64,000 nucleotides of DNA. It comes from Acidimicrobiaceae bacterium (lineage in GTDB: Bacteria; Actinomycetota; Acidimicrobiia; Acidimicrobiales; Ilumatobacteraceae). The notes under the pieces are model-generated. The model was given only the letters and a program-made list of their open reading frames with translations. It was not told where the DNA came from and did no database searches. The position numbers and the translations under genes were made by a program. Shown here piece by piece: positions 50,538 through 57,979 of the stretch (positions are counted from its first letter, which is position 1; every line of letters starts with the position of its first letter). The stretch lies in assembly GCA_016722025.1 (NCBI GenBank), contig JADKGZ010000009.1:1-64000 (forward strand), read 5' to 3'.

Positions 50538-52739
50538 GTGGCTGGCGACGGTGAGATGGGGATGGCGGCGACGAAGCTGCGGCCTCCTGCACCCCCCACC
50601 CGCCTCGTCGAGCGCACCCGGCTCGATGTGACGCTCGACGATGCCATTGCTCGCCAGGTGCCGTTGGTGCTGGCCAGCGCTCCCGCTGGTTCGGGCAAGT
50701 CGACGATGCTGTCCTCGTGGGCGGCGCGGCGGCCCGAGCAGGTGGCCTGGCTGCAGGTGGAGGACACCGACTCCGACCCCGCCCGGTTCTGGTCGTCGCT
50801 CGTGGCGGCGATCGCCCGCCATCGTCACGACCTCGGCGCTCACCTCGCGCCGCTGGTCGTCGGCTCCGCCGGCGACGACAGAGTGATCGTGCCGGCGCTG
50901 GTGAACGACCTGGCCGACGACAGCGAGCGCCTCGTTCTCGTGATCGACGACTACCACCTGATCAACGACATCACCGTTCACCGAGGCATCGAGCGTCTGA
51001 TCGAGCTGTCTCCTGCGCAGCTGACGACTGTCGTATCCACTCGCGTCGACCCGCCCTTCCGTCTGGGCCGCATGCGCGTGCGCAACCGGGTCAGCGAGGT
51101 GCGCGCGCACGAGCTGCGCTTCGCCGTCGGCGAGGCGGCGGACTTGTTGGGTTCGGTCGGTGAGCAGCTCACGGCGACCGCGATCGACGACCTCTGCGTG
51201 CGGACGGAAGGCTGGGCGGCAGGCCTGGTGTTGGCCGGACTCTCGCTGGAACGCGCACCCGAGCCGGCCCGGTTCGTGCAGGCGTTCCGAGGTGACGACC
51301 AACTGGTGGTCAGCTACCTGGGCGATGAGCTGCTCGCGACGATGGACCCCGACGACCGCCGGCGGATGCTGGAGACATCCGTGCTCGATCGGTTCAACGG
51401 CCCGCTGATCGACGCGGTCACGGCGTCGACGGGTGGGTCGCAGTGGTTGCTCGACGCCGCGGTGCGCAATCAGCTGATCGTGCGGCTCGACAACACAGGT
51501 GAGTGGTTCCGCTACCACCACCTGCTCAGAGACCTGCTGGCGTTGGAGGCGAAGCGCACGTTTCCCGAGCGGCTTCCCGAGCTGCACGGGCGGGCAGCCG
51601 ACTGGTTCGCGGCACAAGGCGACCGCGGTCAAGCCGTCGAGCATCGCCTGGCGGCCGGCGACGTGGCGGGTGGGATGGACCTGATGCGCTTCGTCGGATC
51701 CGACCTGCTGGGACAAGGACAGATCAGGACGTTGCAGCGACTGCTCGAACGGATCGGTGTGGCAGCGTCCGACGACGCCGTGTGTGCGATGTTGTGGGGC
51801 TGGTGCGAGTACCTCGGTGGCCGCTACGCGGCGGCGCAGCACTGGCTGGACCGGGCGTCGGACGTCTGGCCACCGATCTTCGACCCGATGCTCGCGATGC
51901 CGTTGCGCATCAACGTGGCGCTCGGCCGCGGCGACGTGGCGACGGCGCTGGAGATGGCCCGGACGGTGACTGCGCAGGGCGACCTGCCCACGCGCCCGGC
52001 CGAGCTGGCGACTGCAGTGGGCGCGGCCTACACGTGGGCGGGCCTGGCGCCCGAGGCACGCGAGTCGCTCGCCGTGGCGGTGGTGAAGGCCACACTCGAT
52101 CAGCGCTTCACCGCTCACACGATGGCGCTGGTCTCGATGGCCATTGCCGAGTTGGATGACGGCGACATCGCGGCCGCTCGCAGCGCGGCGGCGACGGCGC
52201 TGTCGACGGCGCAGTCCTTCGGGCTTGCCGGCTACCACGGTGTCGCACCGGCCGTGGCGGTCAGCGCTCGCACAGCGACCGACGCCGAGCAGGCGCGCGT
52301 CGACGCCGTTCATGCGGTCGACCTGGCGCGTCGGGCCACCACCGATCTCGGGCGGGCGTTCGTGCTCACTACCGCCGGCGACACGCTCCTGGGTCTCGGC
52401 GACGAGGGCGGTATGGCGCTGCTGGCCGAGGCTCGATCGATCATCGACCACTGCGTCGACCCGGGGGTCGCGGGTCGAGCGCTTGCACGGGCCGAAGCTC
52501 GCCATGGTTCCCGCACCGCGCCGACGACGCCCACGACGCAGCTCGTCGAGCAGCTGACGGAGCGGGAGCTCACCCTGCTGCGCTACCTGCCCAGCCAGAT
52601 GTCGCTGCGCGAGATCGCGTCCGAGCTGTTCGTGTCGCTGAACACGGCCAAGACGCACAGCAGTGCGATCTACCGCAAGCTCGGCGTCACCGACCGCAAG
52701 AGCGCGGTGCAAGCAGCGCGCAGCCTGCAACTCCTCTGA
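50538..52739 (+). CDS. MalT-like LuxR-family regulator with ATPase (733 aa)
   Basis: STAND ATPase-regulator of the MalT class. Walker A is LASAPAGSGKSTMLSSWAAR, Walker B region LVLVIDDYHLINDITVHRGI, and the ARHOL motif region is FRYHHLLRDLLALEAKRT. A long TPR-like repeat section follows. The C-terminal LuxR HTH reads QLTERELTLLRYLPSQMSLR and SLNTAKTHSSAIYRKLGV. GTG 50538 is 6 bp after a TATGGT -10-like element, so the mRNA is probably leaderless. ATG 50556 is an alternative. Likely regulates the divergent ABC operon through the tandem repeats. Confidence 0.9.
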   Translation: MAGDGEMGMAATKLRPPAPPTRLVERTRLDVTLDDAIARQVPLVLASAPAGSGKSTMLSSWAARRPEQVAWLQVEDTDSDPARFWSSLVAAIARHRHDLGAHLAPLVVGSAGDDRVIVPALVNDLADDSERLVLVIDDYHLINDITVHRGIERLIELSPAQLTTVVSTRVDPPFRLGRMRVRNRVSEVRAHELRFAVGEAADLLGSVGEQLTATAIDDLCVRTEGWAAGLVLAGLSLERAPEPARFVQAFRGDDQLVVSYLGDELLATMDPDDRRRMLETSVLDRFNGPLIDAVTASTGGSQWLLDAAVRNQLIVRLDNTGEWFRYHHLLRDLLALEAKRTFPERLPELHGRAADWFAAQGDRGQAVEHRLAAGDVAGGMDLMRFVGSDLLGQGQIRTLQRLLERIGVAASDDAVCAMLWGWCEYLGGRYAAAQHWLDRASDVWPPIFDPMLAMPLRINVALGRGDVATALEMARTVTAQGDLPTRPAELATAVGAAYTWAGLAPEARESLAVAVVKATLDQRFTAHTMALVSMAIAELDDGDIAAARSAAATALSTAQSFGLAGYHGVAPAVAVSARTATDAEQARVDAVHAVDLARRATTDLGRAFVLTTAGDTLLGLGDEGGMALLAEARSIIDHCVDPGVAGRALARAEARHGSRTAPTTPTTQLVEQLTERELTLLRYLPSQMSLREIASELFVSLNTAKTHSSAIYRKLGVTDRKSAVQAARSLQLL

Positions 52740-52828
52740 ACGAGCGTGACCCTGGTCAGCGGGTCACAGTGACCAAAGCACTGTTTCCGCCATCGCGGGC
52801 CGGCATCAGCGCAGCCGGCTTGCCGCCG

Positions 52829-53809
52829 TCACAGGCTGCGGAGGAAGTCGACGAGCGCCGCGTTCACGTGATCGGGGCGCTCCTGTTGGGTCCAGTGGCC
52901 GCACCCTTCGAGGATGATCGAGCGGTGCAGCTTCGGCAGGGTGCGCTCGAAGGCGGCAATGGCCGGCGCCCCCCACACGGTGGGGCCGTCGCGGTCGCCG
53001 CCGATGAACAGCGCGGGCACGTCGATGCGTGCGCCGCGGAACGCGGCCAGGTCTTCCCAGTCGCGGTCGACGTTGCGGTACCGGTTCAGCGGGCCACGCA
53101 AGCCACTGTGCTCGAACTCGTTGGCATACACGTCGAGATCGGTCTCGGTGAGCCAGGCCGGCATCGGGTCGGGCCGGTGGAAGCGGTCCTTCATCAGCCC
53201 GCCACGGCGTACCGTTGCCACCGTGCCGTTGGCGATGTCGGGCGGCGGGGCGTCGCCCGAGGCGGTGAACATGAACCCGAGCAGCCAGTCGCGCACATCG
53301 GCTTCGATCTCGGCCTCGGCCCGGCCGGGTTCTTGGAAGTATTCGACGTAGAACTCCTCGTCGCCGGCCATCGCTCGCATCGCGGTGGACGGCCGCACAT
53401 CCGATGGCGGAGCGAACGGTACGGACAGCCCGGCCACCGCGGTGAACACGTCGGGCCGCAGCATTGCCGAGCTCCACGCGATGGGCGCGCCCCAGTCGTG
53501 GCCGATGATGACGGCCGTGTCGTGGCCGAGCGCGCCCACAAGGCCGACGTTGTCGGCAACGAGGCGCACCATGCGGTAGTCCTCGACGGCCTGCGGCTTC
53601 GACGAACGGCCATAGCCGCGCACGTCGATGGCCACCGCCCGGTACCCCGCGGCAGCGAGCGCCGGCAGCTGGTGGCGCCATGAGTACCACGACTCGGGGA
53701 AGCCGTGCACCAGCAGCACCAGCGGGCCTTCACCGGCCTCGACGCAGTGCACCCGACCGCCGCCAACCGTCACCACGTGCGACCGGCATCCGACCGGGGC
53801 GTCGCTCAT
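52829..53809 (-). CDS. Alpha/beta hydrolase, epoxide-hydrolase-like (326 aa)
   Basis: HGFPESWYSWRHQL oxyanion-hole motif, nucleophile Asp in VIIGHDWGAPIAW, an acid in FIGGDRDGPT and the catalytic His in GCGHWTQQERPDHV. The two cap tyrosines expected in epoxide hydrolases may be in EEFYVEYFQEP and NRYRNV. It converts an epoxide (or haloalkane) to a diol in the cytosol. ATG 53809 overlaps the stop of the amidohydrolase by 4 bp, so the two are cotranscribed, perhaps for breakdown of the same class of compound. Confidence 0.92.
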   Translation of the reverse strand: MSDAPVGCRSHVVTVGGGRVHCVEAGEGPLVLLVHGFPESWYSWRHQLPALAAAGYRAVAIDVRGYGRSSKPQAVEDYRMVRLVADNVGLVGALGHDTAVIIGHDWGAPIAWSSAMLRPDVFTAVAGLSVPFAPPSDVRPSTAMRAMAGDEEFYVEYFQEPGRAEAEIEADVRDWLLGFMFTASGDAPPPDIANGTVATVRRGGLMKDRFHRPDPMPAWLTETDLDVYANEFEHSGLRGPLNRYRNVDRDWEDLAAFRGARIDVPALFIGGDRDGPTVWGAPAIAAFERTLPKLHRSIILEGCGHWTQQERPDHVNAALVDFLRSL

Positions 53810-55494
53810 GAGCGGGTCGCGATCTGGCCGGCGCGGGCGCCGGCGACGTACCCCTCGGCGGCGCTCCAGGTGACCTCTCCGTTCACCACCACCACCGCGT
53901 CGACGCCCTCCTGGTGACGGATCCAGCGGACACCGTCACCGGGGAAGTCGTCGGAGGCGATCTCGGGCCCGCGGCCGATGCGTTCGGCGTCGAACACCAC
54001 GACGTCGGCCGCATTGCCGGCGGCCAGCAGACCGCGGCCCTTCAGGCCCCAGATGGTCGCCGGGTCGAGCGTGATCTTCTTCACCGCCGCTTCCAGGCTG
54101 AGCGACTTGGTGCCGCGCACGAACTCCGAGAACAGGTAGCCGGTGTCGCCGAAGGTGGAGAACGACCCGACGTGGGCACCCCCGTCGGATGCACCGACGT
54201 GAACGAACGGGTGGGCCAGCAGCTCGCCGACCACCGGTGAGTTGTTGTGGCCGATCGACGCTCGGATGAACCAGGTGCCGAGGTTCTCGTCGAGCGCCAG
54301 GTCGACCACGGTGTCGCCGTGACTGGTGCCACGCTCGCGGGCGATGTCGTCGATGCTGCGACCGATCAGGTCGTTGTTGCGGGCGTTCATCACGTCGCGC
54401 ACCACGAACCCGCCGGCGCCCAGGCCACCCCCGGGTCGCCGGGCCAGCGAGTTCATCTCGTCGACGAGCAGCTGTCGCTGGTGGGTGACGGCGGCCAGCT
54501 TGTCGGCGTGGTCGCGGATGGAAGCGACCTTCCACCACGAGGGCATCGTCAGCAGCATCAGGCTGCGCTGATCGAGCGTGAAGCTGATGTCGATCGGGCG
54601 CGTTTGCACCTGCGGCCACACTGCGGCGCCGCGAGCCCGAGCGGTCTCCACGGCAGCCATCACCCGGGCCACACCGTCATGGTTGGCATCGGAGTGGAAA
54701 AGTGGCGAGAGCGTGGTGGTGATGCCATGACGCAGTGACAACTCGGCCAGTTGCTCGACGCGGGCGATGGTGAGCTCGGTGTCGTAGAACTCGTGCACGA
54801 TCTGGAGCACCGCATCGCGCTCGCCGAGCACCGCCGACAGCGCGTCGAGCTCGGCCGGCGCTGCCCATCGGCTGGGCACCGGGCGGTAGGTCTCGTCGAT
54901 GTCGACGAAGCTGGTGCTCAGGCCCACGGCGCCGGCGTCGAGGCACACCCGCAGCAGGTCGGCCATGGCACCGATCTCGTCGGCGGTGGCCGCCCGCACC
55001 TGGGCCTCGGCGCCCATCACGTACATGCGCAACACCGAGTGGCCGACCAGCGGCGCCACGTTCAACGCGATGTTCTCGGCCAGCGCGTCGAGCCAGCCGC
55101 CGAACCCTTCACCCCAGCGCCAGTCGACCCCGGCGTCGAACGCAGCTGCGGGCATCTCCTCGATCAGGCGGAACATGCTGCTGAAGGCATCGCGCTGATC
55201 GACCCGCAGCGGCGCCAGCGACAGCGAGCAGTTACCGGGCACCACAGTGGTGACGCCGTGCTCGATGGCGGGGAATGCGTACGGGTCGAAGCACAGTTGG
55301 GCGTCGTAGTGAGTGTGTGGGTCGATGAACCCCGGGGCGACGATGCGGCCGGTGGCGTCGAGCACCCGGTGCGCGTCGCCGGCACGCCCGCCGACGGCGA
55401 CCACCCGGCCGCCGCGAACCGACACGTCGCCGTGCCGGCCGGGCAGCCCCGAGCCATCGACGATCAGCCCGTTACGGATGACGAGATCGAGCAT
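53806..55494 (-). CDS. D-aminoacylase / N-acyl-D-amino-acid-type amidohydrolase (562 aa)
   Basis: Urease-superfamily TIM barrel. VIRNGLIVDGSGLPGRHGDV opening, metal-binding HxH in GFIDPHTHYDAQLCFDP, and later THGDTVVDLALDENLGTWFI, HVGASDGGAHVGSFSTF with the final Asp, and NAADVVVFDAERIGRG. The combination is that of the D-aminoacylase group. It hydrolyses an N-acyl bond of an unknown substrate. ATG 55494 overlaps the small upstream gene by 23 bp; the epoxide-hydrolase-like gene follows with a 4-bp overlap. Confidence 0.9.
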   Translation of the reverse strand: MLDLVIRNGLIVDGSGLPGRHGDVSVRGGRVVAVGGRAGDAHRVLDATGRIVAPGFIDPHTHYDAQLCFDPYAFPAIEHGVTTVVPGNCSLSLAPLRVDQRDAFSSMFRLIEEMPAAAFDAGVDWRWGEGFGGWLDALAENIALNVAPLVGHSVLRMYVMGAEAQVRAATADEIGAMADLLRVCLDAGAVGLSTSFVDIDETYRPVPSRWAAPAELDALSAVLGERDAVLQIVHEFYDTELTIARVEQLAELSLRHGITTTLSPLFHSDANHDGVARVMAAVETARARGAAVWPQVQTRPIDISFTLDQRSLMLLTMPSWWKVASIRDHADKLAAVTHQRQLLVDEMNSLARRPGGGLGAGGFVVRDVMNARNNDLIGRSIDDIARERGTSHGDTVVDLALDENLGTWFIRASIGHNNSPVVGELLAHPFVHVGASDGGAHVGSFSTFGDTGYLFSEFVRGTKSLSLEAAVKKITLDPATIWGLKGRGLLAAGNAADVVVFDAERIGRGPEIASDDFPGDGVRWIRHQEGVDAVVVVNGEVTWSAAEGYVAGARAGQIATRS

Positions 55495-55789
55495 GAGTCT
55501 CTCCACTTCCTTGTCGTTGCAGTTCTGGTCGTTGCAGTTCTGGTCGTTGAAGTCCTGGTCGTTGAAGTCCTGGTCGTTGACGTGCGAGTGCCGGGAGCAC
55601 GATGCTCCACGACCGCCCCACCAGCTCGTCGAGCGAGCTGACACCTGCCTGGTCGAGCGAGGCGGTGCATGCCTCCTCGTCGAGCGAGATCGTGGCGGTA
55701 CCGCCGTTGTCGTACGTGAGCTCCACCTCGATCTCGGCGCGCCCGTCGTGACCACCGACGACGGTGGCACGCGTGATGATCGCCGTCAT
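55472..55789 (-). CDS. Small protein with C-terminal pentapeptide tandem repeat (105 aa)
   Basis: ATG 55789 gives MTAIITRATVVGGHDGRAEI and ELTYDNGGTATISLDEEAC, a beta-rich domain of about 70 residues, then RPGLQ-RPGLQ-RPELQ-RPELQ encoded by 15-bp tandem DNA repeats (55513-55572). The stop at 55472 lies inside the amidohydrolase start region. The repeat probably extended the C-terminus by slippage. It is not recognised as a known family, but its overlap with the next gene (4 bp upstream, 23 bp downstream) places it in this operon. Confidence 0.7.
   Translation of the reverse strand: MTAIITRATVVGGHDGRAEIEVELTYDNGGTATISLDEEACTASLDQAGVSSLDELVGRSWSIVLPALARQRPGLQRPGLQRPELQRPELQRQGSGETHARSRHP
55513..55582. 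repeat. 15-bp tandem repeat, 4 copies plus partial
   Basis: GTCGTTGCAGTTCTG at 55513-55527 and 55528-55542, then GTCGTTGAAGTCCTG at 55543-55557 and 55558-55572, and a partial fifth. Copies 1-2 are identical, as are 3-4. The length is a multiple of 3, so copy-number changes would keep the frame of the overlapping small gene. Confidence 0.9.
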
Positions 55790-55974
55790 CGTGGCGGAGG
55801 TGGCTCGGTGAACACGATGTCGCTGGGCAGCAGCCCGATCGTGCGACGCGCGGCCAGATGGAGGTTCCACGACAGCAGCTGCTCGTCGGCGCCCTGTGTG
55901 CCCGGCAGTTCCCGCGCTGCAATCGCTGCGAGGTCGTCGCCTGGCTGGGGGTACACGAAGCGCCGAGCCGTCAT
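55786..55974 (-). CDS. Small LysM/tail-X-like protein (62 aa)
   Basis: MTARRFVYPQPGDDLAAIAA and LLSWNLHLAARRTIGLLPSD with an IVFTEPPP end resembles short LysM or phage tail protein X modules (x-x-GDdL-aaIAar ... lNp ... i-ppD-i-f-p), usually binding glycan or acting at a baseplate. The fit is moderate. ATG 55974 starts the frame and its stop overlaps the next start by 4 bp. It is the first gene of the small-gene/amidohydrolase operon. Confidence 0.6.
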   Translation of the reverse strand: MTARRFVYPQPGDDLAAIAARELPGTQGADEQLLSWNLHLAARRTIGLLPSDIVFTEPPPPR

Positions 55975-56131
55975 GCGCGGAGAGAGTACGTGGGGCTGTG
56001 CTGCCGGCGCTTGTTGGACCGCCCGGTGGTCTCCGCGGACTACGGCCGAGACAGTCGTGGCCTCTGGCCCGGTCGTCGGGCACTCACGCTCTGCTCTCGT
56101 GAGCAGGATGCTCGGCGTAGAGTTCTTCCCG

Positions 56132-57907
56132 ATGGCCGACGACACCGCAGGCAACCCCGCCGTTGCCGCCGCGGACATGGCGCTCGTGCGCCGCTTCGAA
56201 CCGATTCTGCGCTTCACCGAGGGCGAGCTCTTCCTGCCCGCATCGGTCGACGAGTACGTGCAGTGCTGCCAGCTGCTCGAGCGTGGACCGGATCGCATCG
56301 CCACCGTCATCGCGCCCAAGGGGTCGCTCACGATCGAGCAACTGGTCGAGCTCGGCGCCGACCGCCCGCGCCCAGGCCAGTACCTGCGCTTCGTCGACGA
56401 ACCCTTCACGCGGGTCCAGGTCGCCAAGTGGCGCGTGCGCAGCGATCGGCCGCGCTTTCACAACGCCGGCCGGCTCTCCCGCGTCGGGGTGCTCAGCCGC
56501 GGCCTCGACGCGCTCAGCCGTGCCAGCCTGATCTTTCGCGGGCGCAACGCATCGGGTGCCGAGGCGGCAGCCGAGACGCAGTACCGCACCCGGATGCGAC
56601 CCGACCACCACCCGTACTACGCGCGGGTCGTACGCGACAGTGGGTACACGGTCCTGCAGTACTGGTTCTTCTACGTCTACAACGACTGGCGCAGTCGCGT
56701 CTTCGGCGTGAATGACCACGAGGCCGACTGGGAGCAGGTCAGCGTCTACCTCGCCGGGAACGATGAACAGCTGCAGCCCGTCTGGTTGGTGTCGTCGGCA
56801 CATGATGAGGTCGGTGACGACCTCCGGCGGCGCTGGGACGACCCGGACCTGACGATCGAAGGTGAGCATCCGGTGATTCACGCCGGCCTCGGCTCGCACA
56901 GCGGCGCCTACCTCGCCGGCGAGTACCTCACCACCCACGACGTTCCGGCCTCCTCCGGTTTGCTCAAGGTGTCGCGCCGCATCTCGCGGGTCTTTCTCCC
57001 ATGGACGCGTGATCACGATCACGTTGGGCTGTCGATCCCGTACATCGACTATGCCCGCGGCGATGGGGTGGCCATCGGGCCCGGGCAGGTGCGTTCGTGG
57101 GAGCCCGTCATCATCGGTGAGACCACCCCCTGGGTGGTGCACTACAGGGGGTTGTGGGGCAACGACACGCAAGACCCGCTCGGCGGCGAACGCGGACCTG
57201 CTGGACCTCGCTACGAACGATCGAGCCAGATTCGTGTGTCGTGGGGCGACCCGGTGGGTTGGGCGGGGCTTCGCAAGGTCGCACCCGATGCTCGAGCCGG
57301 CGCCGATGCACTTCACGCGCGACTCGCCGAGCTCGATGACGAGGTCCACGAGCTCGGCGAACGGATCGAGTCGCTGCAGACCCGCAGTCGAGCCGCGGTC
57401 TCGAGTGGCGAGTTGGTGGGTGCCGGCGCCGAGGTCGAGCTGGTCACCCTTGCTGCCGCGCGTGTCGCACTCCGCGACGAGCAACTCCTCCTGACCCGGC
57501 GCCTCGGCCAGCCGGCTCCCCTGACCGGCCCGCACGACCACCTCCGCCACCGTCGACTCCCGCTGCCCGCAGAGCGAAAGGGGCGTCGGCGCGTGCTCGC
57601 AGTCTGGTCGGCTGTCAGCACGTCGGTGGTGCTTGCCGTGCTCATCGCGGTGGTGCTCGATCCCAGCTGGAACGCGGGCAGCCTGGGCATCGAGGCAGTC
57701 ATCGTGCTCTTCGCCATCGAGGCCATGGCCCGCAAGCAACTCGTGCGCTTCGCTGTCCTGGTGGCGACGTTCCTGGTGTTCGGGTCGGTCGCACTGGTGG
57801 TCACCGCAGAGCTGATCAACGACTGGCGGCTCGTCGTCGCCGTCGTGCTCGGCTTTGCCGCCGCCGCGCTGCTGTTCCTCAACGTGCGCGAACTGCTGCG
57901 CGACTGA
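56132..57907 (+). CDS. VPS62-like domain protein with C-terminal membrane helices (591 aa)
   Basis: Residues about 150-330 match the pattern of the VPS62/DUF946 family: TVLQYWFFYVYNDWRSRVFG, NDHEADWEQVSVYLAGNDEQ, WLVSSAHDEVGDDLRRRWDD and EHPVIHAGLGSHSGAYLAGE. A coiled-coil segment (DALHARLAELDDEVHELGER) and then four C-terminal hydrophobic helices (AVWSAVSTSVVLAVLIAVVL, IEAVIVLFAIEAMA, FAVLVATFLVFGSVALVV, LVVAVVLGFAAAALLFL) follow. The N-terminal half is RRFEPILRFTEGELFLPASV. It is probably a membrane-attached protein of unknown function. ATG 56132 has no ribosome-binding site but a TAGAGT about 10 bp upstream. Confidence 0.75.
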   Translation: MADDTAGNPAVAAADMALVRRFEPILRFTEGELFLPASVDEYVQCCQLLERGPDRIATVIAPKGSLTIEQLVELGADRPRPGQYLRFVDEPFTRVQVAKWRVRSDRPRFHNAGRLSRVGVLSRGLDALSRASLIFRGRNASGAEAAAETQYRTRMRPDHHPYYARVVRDSGYTVLQYWFFYVYNDWRSRVFGVNDHEADWEQVSVYLAGNDEQLQPVWLVSSAHDEVGDDLRRRWDDPDLTIEGEHPVIHAGLGSHSGAYLAGEYLTTHDVPASSGLLKVSRRISRVFLPWTRDHDHVGLSIPYIDYARGDGVAIGPGQVRSWEPVIIGETTPWVVHYRGLWGNDTQDPLGGERGPAGPRYERSSQIRVSWGDPVGWAGLRKVAPDARAGADALHARLAELDDEVHELGERIESLQTRSRAAVSSGELVGAGAEVELVTLAAARVALRDEQLLLTRRLGQPAPLTGPHDHLRHRRLPLPAERKGRRRVLAVWSAVSTSVVLAVLIAVVLDPSWNAGSLGIEAVIVLFAIEAMARKQLVRFAVLVATFLVFGSVALVVTAELINDWRLVVAVVLGFAAAALLFLNVRELLRD

Positions 57908-57979
57908 GCTGCTGCGGGTTCGGTGCTGCGCTGCGCACACTGTCGGGGTGCATGCAAGACTTCGAGCGGAGGCAATTCC

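Noticed and set aside
50424..52730. A 768-codon open frame on the minus strand
   Set aside because: It is the exact antisense of the MalT-like LuxR gene; its Arg/His/Gln-rich composition is typical of a mirror frame in GC-rich DNA, whereas the plus strand has clear family motifs.
55513..55582. Possible CRISPR array
   Set aside because: Short contiguous repeats without spacers, lying in coding sequence; no cas gene in the window.
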